A stretch of DNA of 64,000 bases from Erinaceus europaeus (taxonomy: Eukaryota; Chordata; Mammalia; Eulipotyphla; Erinaceidae): positions 114,338,890 to 114,402,889 of the forward strand of contig NC_080164.1 of assembly GCF_950295315.1 (NCBI RefSeq), in the 5' to 3' direction. The notes beneath the pieces were generated by a model that was not told where the DNA came from, ran no database searches, and saw only the letters and a program-made list of their open reading frames with translations. Position 1 is the first letter of the stretch; each line of letters opens with the position of its first letter. Positions 33,898 to 45,795 of this stretch are shown piece by piece. Both the position numbers and the translations under genes were made by a program.

Positions 33898-35925
33898 GGT
33901 GTACTGTAGTAGACCCTGGCTTTGGATTTAAATGCTAACCAAAATGCTATATTCATGTGCTGGTTAATAGCAACATAGCTAGCATCCCTGGTAGCTAAAA
34001 TATGGAGTGTCCTGCCATCTGTGACTGAATAAGAAGATGTGGAAGCAGAACTTGGGCTGGATTTGGAGTATTGCACCAAAGTAAAGGACTCTGGGGTGGA
34101 GGGACCTGGTGTTCAGGTCCTAGAAGTGATGGCGGAGGAGGACCTGGGTGGGGTGGGGTGGGGTGGGAGAGGTTAGAGTGTTATTTGGAAAACTGAGAAA
34201 TATAATACATGTGCCAACTACTGTATTTTAAGCTATTAGTTCCCCAATAAAGAAAAAATGATTTAAAATAAAAGAGAAGGAGGAGGAGGAAGAGTAGCAG
34301 GACAGGGGCAATTTAAAAAGATGAAATGCTGCCGTTCAAAGCAACATGGAAGGTGCTCCAGTGAGATAAACCAGAAGTAAAAAGGCAACTGATGGATAAT
34401 ATCACCATATTATGTGATATAAAGGTATAGCATTGATGAGCATATCACATGAAAGGAAAAAAAACAGTGGAAACTGACAACAGCATGGAGATGATATGAA
34501 GGGAAGAAAGTAGAATGTGGAGAACAAGATGGGGGTGAGTTTTATTTAAAAAATTGCTTCCAATTTGAAATATGAGTTATTGTCACTTTGCTACAGAGTG
34601 TCTAACATGGCTACCCACCCCTTCGAAGTCACATAGATAGACACAGTCCTTGATTCCCTAGAGGAGATAAAACACAAACAATCTGAATTTCTGTCAAGGG
34701 ATAAATAAGTCCCATAACATCTTAGTAGTTGTTTTCCTTGTGCACATGTGGAATAAACTGATTTCTGTTGCTATATTTCCTTTGCAATGTGGGTATTATT
34801 TACAATAAATTGAATCCTTTCCATTCTTGGCATATTACACTGATCTATGGCTTTGCTTTCATTTTGTCCTGTTAACTAGAAACCCACTTCATCATGAAAT
34901 ATGTTCCCCACACTTTCCTCCATAGTGAGTGAAAACATTGATAAAGCATCATAAATCCTGGGTCATTTCTCAAATGCTTCCTGTTACCATGAGGATTGGA
35001 AGAAGGAAAAGTAAGTACAGATCAATGGCCACTTGATGAAATTTATGCTGAATGTATGGACAAAAGAGCAATGGGTGTATTAGCAGCCCCGTTATAAGAG
35101 GCTTGCCGCCCACCCAGACTTTATTCTTGCTCTGTGATGCCAAAAACAGCACAGCTTTCTGCTCTCTGGCAAACCACACCCACCTACCCCCACCCCAAAT
35201 AAATTAACTAACATATGCTTCTAGCAGGGACATGTCCCTCAGTCACCTAGATAATTGCAAAGGAAACCATGACATAAACCATCAGGAGAGTTATCAAGTC
35301 CTTCCTCTTTTTTCTGGGTAAATCATGAGTACACAACATTTCTTAGAACCCATCTTGCATGAAATCACTAGCAGAATGTAACACACCAACTTACTGTGTG
35401 CCCACCCATCTACCAGTCATGGCACCAGCACTATAACAAGCATGACTTGATGGCAGCATTTCTCAGAAATAAGGAACTGATGATTCAGTTCAGATCACTC
35501 TGCAAGGAAAGGAACATCAGGAGAAGGAGGAAATAAGGTTTAAAATTTAAAAAAAAATAGGAGGAAAGAGAGGGGGGATTAAAAAATATGAGGAAAGAAG
35601 AAAGATGTCCTTTACAGTTTATTTCAGTCAAACTATGTCCCAGTACTCTTTCTCTAAAAATGCATCTAAGTATAGCATCAAACATCTGAGATTTTTAATA
35701 TATTTTTCTTTGTCAAATGTAGATGTACTTGATCAACCTTTCCTTGCTTGGAAGCTGTGCTTTAGCAAAATTAAAATGGTCTTTATGAGTAAATTCAGCT
35801 GTGAAAATATGCACCTGTCAATGCCCCAGTAATGCAGTGGCTTGGAGGACTCAGCCCCAAACTCTTCAGTGTTTAGGGTCACAGACACTTAACTCCAGAG
35901 GCTAGCTCCCCCTCTGCCAAGTCTT
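33898..35925. other. Unique intergenic sequence
   Basis: Contains a short (GGGGT)n run (34150-34167) and a GA-rich patch (34272-34300). No repeat family or gene recognised in 34310-35925. Confidence 0.5.
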
Positions 35926-35929
35926 CTCA

Positions 35930-36065
35930 GCTGCATATAGAGGAAAATGAACCTGCCTCTCAGGATTGGTATGAAGAATAGCTTATAAAAATGAGTTCAA
36001 AACCCTTTGCAAATACCAAATGTGGAATGAATGCTAAGTAATAATAAAAATCTGTATGAATGCAG
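35930..36065 (+). mobile_element. MIR-like fragment
   Basis: 'aacctgcctctcaggattg' and 'tggaatgaatgctaagtaat' fit the 3' half of MIR. Confidence 0.6.
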
Positions 36066-36872
36066 TGAAACAGCCCAACTTCCAAGTGCTTTTTCAAACT
36101 GGACACTAACCATTTAAGATTCATCCATCATCCACCCCTGGGCATCCCTTCCTTTATGAAAAAAAATAAAATAAAATAAATTGGGATTCTGCATTATAAG
36201 GAAATGGAAGAATTGAATTGCAAAGCTCATCGGGCCCCAAGCCTTGACCACTCAAAGTCTTGAGTTGTGCTATTTAGTTAATAAAGATAATGTTCGTGAA
36301 GCAATAAAGGGGCGAGAATACCAATGACCAATGTGACTTTGCTTTCTGTTCAGAGGGCATAGATTCCAGCTGCATGATGATGCTGGAAACATCATAAATA
36401 TATGTGGTACGCTGGGTCTCTCTGGTCATTAAAGCCTGTTAAAATCTCTTCCACAAAGTCACTTATCAGTAATCCCCCAAGCTTGTAAGCAAATGGGACA
36501 AGGTGGGATATACCATATTCCTGAGCATAGTGACAGTGATTGCTGTCATTCTGCAGCTCCCTAGCAGCAAGAAAAATAAGAGAAGGCAGAGAAGAAAAAA
36601 ACTCTTTTTCAGCAAAGCATTTTCTCCAAAGACATGATTCACTAACATTTGATTTGACAGGTTGTAGGCGCTCTTAACATTATTTTTCCCCTCTGCTGTT
36701 CATTTGGGGAGCAAAGATTTATTGCCTCATCTGAAAAGGACAAGAGATGCACTAGAAATAAGAATCAGTAGGAGAGGGTTTTGGTTTTTTTTTCCCCATT
36801 ACCCATCTTTAATTCTTGACTAGGTTCTTAATTCATTAGGGTCCCAAAATACAGTGGTATTCCTCTATAATA
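36066..36872. other. Unique sequence, possible conserved block
   Basis: 36190-36450 is repeat-free with 'ttagttaataaagataatg' and 'ggcgagaataccaatgacca'. Could be conserved non-coding DNA. No gene. Confidence 0.4.
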
Positions 36873-37010
36873 GTAAGTAAAACTTTAAGTTAAATGCTCA
36901 CAGTTATCCTGTCTTAGGGGAGTTGGAGGTGATCCATTTTAAAGTCAAATCTTCTACCTGTGTGAAGTGTCCTCTCCCACACAGTCAGTTGCCCTATTGC
37001 TGGGCTGCCT
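36873..37010 (+). repeat. Dispersed direct repeat, left copy
   Basis: Shares 'aaatgctcacag', 'cctgtctta' and 'aaagtcaaatc' in order with 39093-39225. Confidence 0.7.
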
Positions 37011-37224
37011 GTTTAAATATAGATGCAAAGATCTGCCTCACATTGGGGTTACATCATGGATGGGTTGGCACCAAATGCATCCTAAAAAAAAAAAAAAAAA
37101 AAAAAGGTAGGTTAAAACTGCACACATTAAAGAGAAAAAACAAGGAATTACTCCTTAATAAAATAAAGAAAAAATAATAATAAAGTAGGTTCTAGTCTGC
37201 ACAAATGCTGTTATCTATCTAACA

Positions 37225-37380
37225 AAGTGCCCTATGGCTTCCAACCTGCAAGGGGGACACCTCACAAGTGTTGAAACAGTTCTGCAGGTGTCTATCTTTC
37301 TCTTCCCTTCTCCTTCTCACTCTTCCCCTCCCTATCTCCTCCTCCTCTCTCAATTTCTTTCTGTCCAGACCAGTAAAATG

Positions 37381-37411
<31 letters not shown>

Positions 37412-37712
37412 GAAAAAGAAAATGGCTTGGGACCGGGTGGTGGCGCACACCTAGCTGAGTGCACATGTGACAATGAACAAGGACCCGGGTTTGAGCTCCC
37501 AGTCCCCACCTGCAGGAGGAAAGCTTTGCAAGTGATGAAGTAATGTTGCAGGTGTCTCTCTGTCTCTCCCTCTCTATCACCCCCTTCCGTCTAGAGTTCT
37601 GGATGTCTCTATCCAATAAATAAAATAAAGATAATAAAAAAAGAAAATGGCTGCCAGGAGCAGTGGCACGAAGCCCCCGCAGTAACCCTGGAGACAAAAA
37701 AAAAAGTGCACT
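37225..37712 (+). mobile_element. Truncated type 1 SINE split by another type 1 SINE
   Basis: Outer element: 37225-37420 ('caacctgcaagggggacacc', CT body, A/AAAAG tail) and, after the inner insertion, its 3' module at about 37645-37712 ('gctgccaggagcagtgg'). Confidence 0.82.
37428..37640 (+). mobile_element. Type 1 SINE nested in SINE
   Basis: 'gaccgggtggtggcgcacac', 'gacccgggtttgagctccc' and 'ccaataaataaaataaagat'. Flanking 'aaagaaaatggct' on both sides is the TSD. Confidence 0.9.
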
Positions 37713-38738
37713 GTGAAACAAAAATAAACCAAGAGAGTCAGAGACTCAGTCAAATCAAGTTTGATTTCCGAGTGCAAAATTAAATAAAGTAACTACTTCT
37801 TCCTCACTGGTAAGTAAATGAATCTAAAGAGAAAGAGAAGAAGAGAAGCATCAAGTATATAGAACTAATTTCATGCACGCAGCCATATTTTATAAAAGTT
37901 GAGACTGGCATAACCTCCTCACATATGCATATAATATGCATGTACCTCCCTTTAAAGAAGTTTTAGGTCTGTCTAGCTGTTAAAATGGCAAAGAGCCTCT
38001 CAGCATTGCCATTACAAAACCTGATTTTCAGGGATTTATAACTAAACTGAAGATTTCCTTCAGGGTAAAGCAAGAAACACCAGGTCTCAACTCAAAGCAC
38101 AATTTTGTTTTCACTTTTCTAGGAAATTTGGTTTGGTCATTATCAAGTTATGGAAATGCAAGGATAAATAAGTCAAAGCTTATGGGGATATAGCATTTTT
38201 TTTCTCCTCATTTTTTTTTAAAGACCCTTGTGGAACTTTCAAATAGCTTGGTTCTCTGAAATGACATTTAGTCCAAAATATGGATTTCTTTCTTAAAATG
38301 GCTACAACTTTGACATTTAAAGATTGGTTATTACACATGCATAGAAGCTGCTTCCCCAAAAGATACTTGGCAGGACTGTGCAATATTGTATGTATCACGC
38401 ATACCTAATGCCCACTTTCCAAGTTACCTTCTCCTTATACTGGGCTGAGGAAAGAGTTTGCAACGGGAATGACAAATCTATTACCAATTCAATGATTGTT
38501 TTATTGTCAGGCACTCATTAAAGATTGCTTAAAGAGTAACACAGATTGTACAAAAATTGCTTAATTTCATGAATCATTTTAAAAGTAATTAATTACTTCC
38601 AAATTAATGTTGACTGAAAAACTTTAAATACCCTGTCACTGAAGACTTCTGGAAAACTCTAAAGATAATTTTTTCACTAGGTTCAGTAGCATAAAAAATA
38701 ACTAAGATCCAGATAATGCTCAATAAGCATTCACAGCA
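37713..38738. other. Unique intergenic sequence
   Basis: No repeat or gene recognised. Confidence 0.5.
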
Positions 38739-38739
38739 C

Positions 38740-38856
38740 CTATAGAGACTATGAACAGGCTTACTTGGATAGTGCTCTGTTTTGTAGTGTGCACAGCCCA
38801 AGTTCAAGCCAGGTTCCCATTGCACTGAAGGAGGATTTGGGGTTGTGGTGTGCATG

Positions 38857-38911
<55 letters not shown>

Positions 38912-38935
38912 CTATACAAAAATTAATTAATTAAT
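38740..38935 (+). mobile_element. Type 4 SINE-like element ending in (TG)n
   Basis: 'tgcacagcccaagttcaagc', 'ttcccattgcactgaagg' and 'ttggggttgtggtgtgcatg', then a TG microsatellite (38858-38910). Confidence 0.65.
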
Positions 38936-39092
38936 TTTTAATCAATGCAATTATAGTTTTTCCCAAAGAGGAAATAATAATCCACAAGATCCACAATGTA
39001 TCGCATAGTAAATAGGCTTGAGTGTGCTTACAGGCTTATTTTTTAAATAAATTTTCTAACATTTACCTACATGTGATATTTCTGTACAATGT

Positions 39093-39225
39093 TGAGTAAA
39101 TCTTGAAACTAGATGCTCACAGTAGCCCTGTCTTATGTGACTGGGAGGTAATCCATTTAAAAGTCAAATCCTCTCCCCGGGTAAAGTTTCCTCTCCACAC
39201 ACAATCTGTTCTCATTGCTGCTATT
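39093..39225 (+). repeat. Dispersed direct repeat, right copy
   Basis: Diverged copy of 36873-37010, about 2.2 kb downstream. Confidence 0.7.
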
Positions 39226-39252
39226 TTATTCCCAGAACAAGAAAATAAAATT

Positions 39253-39472
39253 GGGGAACCAGGTGGTGGTGCACCTGGTTGAGTGTGCATGTTACAATGA
39301 ACAAGAAGCCCCCAGTCCCCACCTGCAAGGGGAAAGCTTTGCAAGAGGTGAAGCAGTGTTGCAGGTGTCTCTCTGTCTCTCTCCTTTCTGTATCTCCCTC
39401 CCTTCTCAATTTCTGGCTCTCTCTATCCAATAAGTAAATAAATATAATAAAAAATTTTAATAAATTTATTTA
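39253..39472 (+). mobile_element. Type 1 SINE
   Basis: 'ccaggtggtggtgcacctgg', 'ccccacctgcaaggggaaag' and 'ccaataagtaaataaatat'. Confidence 0.92.
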
Positions 39473-40845
39473 TATAATACACTTGTGAAATCACATATTT
39501 GCAAGATGTTCTTATAAGATATGGTAGAAGGGGGGGAACTATTGCATGGTCACTTAAGTATGGCTATGACAAATCCAAACTCTTTGGAGAGCAGACAGAC
39601 TCTGGAAACAGACAAAGACATTACTAGCCAAGACTTGTGCATGAGACTAGCATGAGTTTTGTTTTGACCTGAAAACAGTGGGGTTGTTTGAGTTCCACCT
39701 GCCCCCACCCCTGTATTTCTTACAGACTCAAACTGAAAGCAATATAAATAGAATGTAGGGAAGAAAATTTCATTCACTGGAAGCAGAATTGAAAATATGT
39801 GGCATAATTTCCATTTGTAAGACAAATATTCATGACCTATCTGCCAAAGACCAAACACTATTGTTAAATGTTGAGGTTCTAAGTATACTGGGATACAAGT
39901 ATATTCTCAAGATCTTACGGTCTACAATCAATACTTTTTGATTTTTTTTTTTCTTCTGTTGATGCTCAGACAATCATCTGCATGTGTAGGATATACTCAT
40001 GAAACTACAAAAGTCAGACAAAACATGTTTACATTCTTATTCTTTTTCAACAAACAACAAAGTGAGTCTTTCAGGACTAAAGACACAGAAAGAAAGCATT
40101 TGTCAACAATCTGTCAAAAGACTGTAGGTTTTCTCAGCTATTTATAATCCAAAAAAAAAAGACCTTGTAAGACTCTGGTCACCACAGCACAATTAGTGAA
40201 AATTTACATATAATTCTGAAGGGTTTTCTACTTACAATGCATTTACATATACTTTTGCCTCATTTGATCCCATATGAAAATGGGAGGGGTCTGTGATGAT
40301 TCTTATTCTGAAGGTAAATTCAACAAAGTGTGAAGAGGTTACCCCTACAGGAAGTTACCATTATGGGACTACCCAGGGTCATAGAAACAATAACAAAAAT
40401 AATGAGGCCTAGATGCCATTGTTTCTCCTGAAATTGGGACTATTCATAAAAATTGTTTTCCAATGTCAACACAATTATGAATTTAATTTTTTTCTTTTGG
40501 CAACTGAGGCTGTAAACACAATTAAATCATTCCAAGCCTGCTGCAGTCAGTATTTCTGATGATCTTTGATACTGGTTGGACAGAGATCAGTTTAACTTCC
40601 AAGTGCCACTGCTTGCACAGTGCACCAACAACAGATGCAGACCAACCTTGTTCCTATCTGACTTTTTCTGCCATGACGGTAAATTAAAACCAAGCTACTT
40701 GCTGTTTAGGTAGAGAGCGTGTTTGAGTACCTGAATCATGCCAAGAAGATATCTACTCTGGAGGGGGAAAAAAATGCTTGTTCATAATCTGTCAAATCTC
40801 CATGTTGTTGTCTTTATGTACAAAATTGCTACGTTGTACAAGGAG
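39473..40845. other. Mostly unique sequence with a MIR-like remnant
   Basis: 40240-40330 ('ttttgcctcatttgatccca', 'tatgaaaatgggagg') looks like MIR. The rest carries no recognised repeat or gene. Confidence 0.45.
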
Positions 40846-40849
40846 ATAC

Positions 40850-41112
40850 AATTGACTCAGTGAATGAAAGATACTCTGAGAAGCAATTACAGAAGCCAGA
40901 CGTTGCACTTTCTGCTCCCCATGAAGATCTTTGGTCTGTACTCCATGAAAATCTTTGGTCCACACTCCCCAAGGGATAAAGAATATGGAAGGTTCCAATG
41001 AAGGAGAGGGGATATGGAACTCTGGGGGTGGGAATTATATGGAATTGTACCCCTCTTATACTACAATCTTGTCAATCATTATTAAATCACTAATGAAAAA
41101 AAATAAAATAAA
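40850..41112 (+). mobile_element. L1 3' UTR end with internal 25-28-bp duplication
   Basis: 'gaagcaattacagaagccag', then 'gtactccatgaaaatctttg' echoing 'ctccccatgaagatctttgg' just upstream, and the tail 'cattattaaatcactaatga'. Confidence 0.8.
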
Positions 41113-41374
41113 CTTAAAAAATAAAAACACTGATGGCTGTACCAACCTCTGACTCTGTCTGATTTTTCTCTTGCATTTGTAAAAGTTAAGGCAGGTCACT
41201 GTCATTCTAGTTTTAATTTCTTCTTAGCGATTTAGCTATGGTTCACAAGATGATAAGGTTGCAGAGGTTCAGTTTCACACAGCACCCACCATCTTTCTAG
41301 AAGGATCCATGGCTGCATTAGATCACAGAGATAAAGTGAAGGCTAATGTGCAGTGTGGCATACACTGTAGAAAG

Positions 41375-41565
41375 TAGAACATTGAAAAGAACATGAGACT
41401 TATAGTCAGATCCTGGACTCCAGCCCCCCACTCACTGCTTGCAGTATGACCTTGATCAAATCACCTCCCACCCTTAACTTCCCTATGGGGGAAATAAAAT
41501 ATGAATCATGTAGACCCCAGCTAGCTCAGGAACATAACAAAATGAAAGTGCTTTGGAGACTATGC
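41375..41565 (+). mobile_element. MIR SINE
   Basis: 'acatgagacttatagtcaga', 'tatgaccttgatcaaatcac' and 'tgaaagtgctttggagac' follow MIR order. Confidence 0.75.
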
Positions 41566-42102
41566 CAAGGGTTGTCCACGTGTGAGGTATCAATTTTAAG
41601 GCATTATTATTATTTTCATGATCACAGGGAATGTGTTTTTTTTTTATGTAGGTTTCTTAAATGCCTGAGAAAATGGGGCAGTCACAGAAGCATGACTTTA
41701 AACAAACTTTATTTGGGCGCATGACTGACTGGCAATTGTGTGCAATCATTTTAGCTGTCACAGGCCCAGAGAAATGTGGGAGAGCTCTTCCATGAAATGT
41801 TTATATTTCATAAACAAAATGATGTGCTTAACAGTCAGAGCGATGGGAGGGTTCCGGCTAATGCATTTTCCAATGTGTGAGGCAGATTATTAATGCGCTC
41901 CAGTAGCTGTTAATTTCAGTTTGCTGGAATGATTTATGGGGAGGTAAAGGAGAGAGACATAATCTAATTGAGATCAGAATCACTGTTCTAGCAGCAAAGC
42001 ACCAGCATGGGCCCTAGGCACGGCAGAATGATTAATATCTAATAAGCAAATAATCCGTTAAATTATTATAAACATTACTTTTGACAACTCTTTTGTTGGC
42101 AA
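41566..42102. other. Candidate conserved non-coding element
   Basis: 41690-42080 is free of young repeats and rich in homeodomain-like words ('gattattaatgcgctcc', 'ctgttaatttcag', 'tctaattgagatc', 'tgattaatatctaataagc'). It looks like a developmental enhancer. This is a composition-based inference. Confidence 0.45.
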
Positions 42103-42451
42103 ATGAGAGAAAAAAAGAAAAAAGAAACAAAAGCTCTAGAAGTCACTGCTGCCTCTAATGACAGTGTAGAGGCCAAATTTGTCAGAGCAAGGATGGTAGA
42201 TAGGAGCTTGAGAGCTCTGATCAATTTTCAGTGCTCAGGGGAAGGCATTTGCACCATACGAAGAAGACCTAGAACAAAATCATTCTTCAGAAATGAAAGC
42301 AAATGGCACCAGTTCTCAAAGTAAGGATCCTTCTATTACCCTAGATCCTTGTTTTCCCATTGACTGTAGCAGTCCCTCACCACCATGAAAGCAATCTGAA
42401 GTTGGATCCAGAAAGAAGAGGTAAGGAGCACTTGTTCCAGTCCCTCTTTTT
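42103..42451. other. Unique intergenic sequence
   Basis: A 73-codon plus frame (42103-42324) starts in an A-rich tract and has no domain. No gene called. Confidence 0.45.
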
Positions 42452-43045
42452 CTTTAATATTTATTTATTTATTCCCCTTTGTTGCCTGTGTTGATTTTTT
42501 ATTGTTGTGGTTATTATTGTTGTTGTTGTTTATGTCATTGTTGGATAGGACAGAGAGAAATGGAGAGTAGAGGGAGTCGGGCTGTAGCGCAGCGGGTTAA
42601 GCGCAGGTGGCGCAAAGCACAAGGACCAGCATAAGGATCCCGGTTTGAACCCCGGCTCCCCACCTGCAGGGGAGTCGCTTCACAGGCGGTGAAGCAGGTC
42701 TGCAGGTGTCTATCTTTCTCTCCTCCTCTCTGTCTTCCCCTCCTCTCTCCATTTCTCTCTGTCCTATCCAACAACGGCAACAACAATAATAACTACAACA
42801 GTAAAACAACAAGGGCAACAAAAGGGAATAAGTAAATAAAATAAATATTAAAAAAAAAAAGAAATGGAGAGTAGAGGGGAAGACTGAGAAGGGGAGAGAA
42901 AGACACCAGCAGATCTGCTTCACTGCCTGTGAAGCAACTCCCCTGCAGGTGAGGAGCTGAGGGCTCAAACCGGGATCCTTACATTCGTCCTTTCGCTTTG
43001 CACCACCTGCGCTTAACCTGCTGCACTACCACCTGACTCCTTCCA
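42452..43045 (-). mobile_element. Type 2 SINE, minus strand, split by an opposite SINE
   Basis: 42452-42574 and 42861-43045 join into one minus-strand type 2 element when the inner copy is removed. Confidence 0.92.
42575..42860 (+). mobile_element. Type 2 SINE nested in opposite-strand type 2 SINE
   Basis: 18-bp TSD 'gaaatggagagtagaggg' at 42557-42574 and 42861-42878. Close to the type 2 consensus and so apparently recent. Confidence 0.95.
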
Positions 43046-43397
43046 GTCACTCTTTTAATGTGCTCAGACACATATAGTATCAAACTGATGGTGGTAACCA
43101 TGTTTAAGTATACAGTTTAACAGTTATGCATCCATGCTGCTGTACAACCACCTCCTCCATCTATCCTCAGCATTCTTTTTCTTCCCAAACTGAAACATTC
43201 TGCACCTAGTGAACAGCCCATGGAAACCTTTACTTCACCTTGAGTCAAAGCATTTGAGTCCTCTAAGGAATTCATCTAAGTGAAACTGTGCAATATTTTT
43301 TTCTTATTTCTTAAACATAATATCTTCAAATTTCATTCCTACTATAGAATTGCCAGAATTTCCTCCCTTTTGAAGACTAAATGATATGTGTGAGTGC

Positions 43398-43453
<56 letters not shown>

Positions 43454-43577
43454 CAGTGGCTGTGCTTACTAACTCAGTTAGAGGACTATTTTCACTTAGT
43501 GTACAGCACTTCAACATACACTAAGTATCTTACAATTTTACTGATTACCCCCCAGTAAAATTTTAAAAGGGTTTGAG
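43046..43577. other. Unique sequence with (TG)n
   Basis: TG microsatellite at 43389-43450; otherwise unremarkable. Confidence 0.55.
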
Positions 43578-43922
43578 GGGGCTGAGAGGTAGCACAGTGG
43601 GTTAAGCATACATGGTGCGAAGCACAAGGACCGGCTAAGAATCCCGGTTCCAGCTCCCCACTCCCCACCTTCGAGGGGTAGATGGGGTCACTTCACAGGA
43701 GGTGGAGAAGGTCTGCAGGTGTCTGTCTTTCTCTTCCCTTCTCTGTCTTCTCCTACTCTCTCGATTTTTCTCTGTCCTGTCCAACAACAACAACAGCCAT
43801 AACAACAACGATAAACAACAAGGGCAACAAAAGGGGAATAAAAGCCTCCAAGGGCAGCAGCTTCATAGCACAGGCACCGAGCCCCAGAGATAACCCTGGA
43901 AGCAAAAAAAAAAAAAAAAAAA
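43578..43922 (+). mobile_element. Long-form type 2 SINE
   Basis: 'gctgagaggtagcacagtgg', GTC/CAA body 'gtccaacaacaacaacagcc', 3' module ('caggcaccgagccccagag', 'gataaccctgg') and an A18 run. Confidence 0.93.
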
Positions 43923-44060
43923 GGGAGGAGGTTGAAAGCAGGGATTTGACTATTTTGTACACCCATCATCATAGCAGCAAAACCATAGTAGCCAAAAGTA
44001 TGGAAGCAACCCAACTGTCCCTTGTAGTGGGGGGAGGACAAACTGAATAGCAAAGTGTGC
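43923..44060 (+). mobile_element. Old L1 3' fragment
   Basis: 'tatggaagcaacccaactg' with preceding 'catagcagcaaaaccatag' is the conserved L1 3' region. Confidence 0.65.
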
Positions 44061-44244
44061 TCTTTACCTCCTTTTTTTTTTTTTTTGACAATTACACAGT
44101 CAATAGAGGGGGAAAGATAAGGAGTGATAGCAAGAGCCACTCATTGATAACTGGTGTGTATGTACACACATACACACCATATTCCCTTCATAGAGTTAAA
44201 GAGCACAGCCATCTTCTCTCACGTTGTCTTTTAGGGGGTTGAGG

Positions 44245-44470
44245 GCAATGTCATGTTAGTTTGTTTGTTTGCTGCCAACATTACCACTGAGGTCTGGTGC
44301 CTGCCTGCAAGAGGAATCCACCACTCCTAGTGGCTGCTTCCTATCCCCCCAGATAAAGAGGGAGTGAAAGAGACACCTGCAGCACTGCTTCACCACTCAT
44401 GAAGCTCCCTCCACACTCCTCTCCCCTTCCCCATAGATGAGGACTGAGGGCTTGAATCTGGGTCCTTGTA
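44245..44470 (-). mobile_element. SINE, minus strand, left part; host of the provirus
   Basis: Complement of the 3' module ('accactgaggtctggtgcc') and of the body and head up to 'gggtccttgta'. The rest of the head ('catggtaacatgagtg') continues at 50537-50585 beyond the provirus. Confidence 0.85.
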
Positions 44471-44872
44471 TGCCAGGCTAGCATTTCGGGTATTTCTTCC
44501 CAGACGCGTGCTCTCTGGGTTGGAAAGAACTCCACCAGAGCCAACCTGGGCTGCTGCTTACTCAGCAACATGGGAGAGAGAGACGAGGAACTCATGGTGG
44601 AGCGGGAATGCAATGCAGTGCCTTTATTGATCAGAGGCAATTTATATATATCTTTAACCAGAAGTGGCAAGTGGAAAAGGAAATGGCTAGGAGAGGGGGT
44701 GGAGAAAAGAGTGCAAGGTAGAAAGCTTCCATAGCAGCTGTTGCGATGGTGGTTCTAACCAGTGGGATTATCAAATACTCTGCAGGCTGGGTGGGTCTCA
44801 GGAAAAACAATGGTTATGTAAATAGACCATAGTATCAGCGATGGAGCAGGGGGGCTGGAGTAATGCCCAACA
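44471..44872 (-). repeat. LTR-A, 3' copy of outer provirus
   Basis: 402 bp, TG...CA on the minus strand. TATA-like run near 44641-44650, polyadenylation signal at 44623-44628 (minus). It carries about 70-90 bp in U5 (roughly 44483-44572) that the other LTR-A lacks. A polypurine tract precedes it at about 44873-44891. Confidence 0.85.
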
Positions 44873-45214
44873 ACTCCCCCTTTCTTTTTATCTAATGGCC
44901 ATAATATCAGGAATGTGAGGCTCTTTGTGAGGCAGGGAGTCTGATAGGAGGAAGCATACCTTTGGGATTACTACTGTCCCTCCTTGCTCAACCTCTCAGT
45001 AGAGAGAGAGAGACTAACAGGATTGACACACTCCTCAGGTTCAAACCCTGCCAAGCTCAACCACATCCTCAAAATTTCCCTACATCTCCCTCTTTCCAAT
45101 GGCCATATTTAAATGGGTCAATGTCTGTAAAAGGCTCCATTTCTGTCAGAGGAATAGCAGTGTAGGGGTGAACAGAAACCTATATCGTGTAGGCATTTTT
45201 AAAAGAACTGAAAT

Positions 45215-45503
45215 GGGAGTCAGGCTGTAGTGCAGTGGGCTAAGCGCAGGTGGCACAAAGCACAAGGACCGGCATAAGGATCCCGGTTCAAACCCCAGCT
45301 CCCCACCTGCAGGGGAGTCGCTTCACAGGCGGTGAAGCAGGTCTGCAGGTGTCTATCTTTCTCTCCTCCTCTCTGTCTTCCCCTCCCTCTCTCCATTTCT
45401 CTCTGTCCTATCCAACAATGACAACAACAATAATAACTGCAACAATAAAACAAGGGCAACAAAAGGTAATAAATAAATAAATATTTAAAAAAGAAAAAAT
45501 AAT
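45215..45503 (+). mobile_element. Type 2 SINE inserted in provirus
   Basis: TSD 'aactgaaat' at 45206-45214 and 45504-45512. Close to consensus. Confidence 0.92.
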
Positions 45504-45584
45504 AACTGAAATAACATTTGTAGGGACAAGTAGGAGTGCAGCAAGAGCCAGTGTGATGTCAAGGGGAGGCCTGGTGGGCAAAAA

Positions 45585-45662
45585 GGGGTGTTTCTTGCCT
45601 CAAAGGGTGTTTCCTGCCTCAAAGGGCATTTCTTGCCTCAAAGGGTGTTTCCTGCCTCTGGG
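45585..45662. repeat. 19-bp minisatellite, four units
   Basis: Units of the form 'caaagggtgtttcctgcct', alternating tcc/ttc and gtg/cat variants. Related 'ttcctgcctctggg' words recur to about 45730 and once near 46345. Confidence 0.85.
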
Positions 45663-45795
45663 AGCAGGGTCTGCAGGTGAGGGGACGTGGCCTTCCAAGC
45701 GAGAAGGGGCTTTTCCTGCCTCTGGGGACAGGGCCTAGCAGGTGAGGGGGTATGGCCTGCCAGACAAAGGGGCGTGTGACTTGCCAGATGAAGGG

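Larger units (their letters stand above)
44892..45795 (-). other. Provirus A 3' internal region
   Basis: Non-coding remnant upstream (minus) of LTR-A, broken by a SINE. Contains a 19-bp minisatellite (45585-45660). No frame resembling a retroviral protein. Confidence 0.6.

Noticed and set aside
42597..42968. 123-codon minus frame and similar frames across SINEs
   Set aside because: Antisense SINE sequence repeatedly gives 'DRTERNGERRG'-like peptides. These are repeat shadows.
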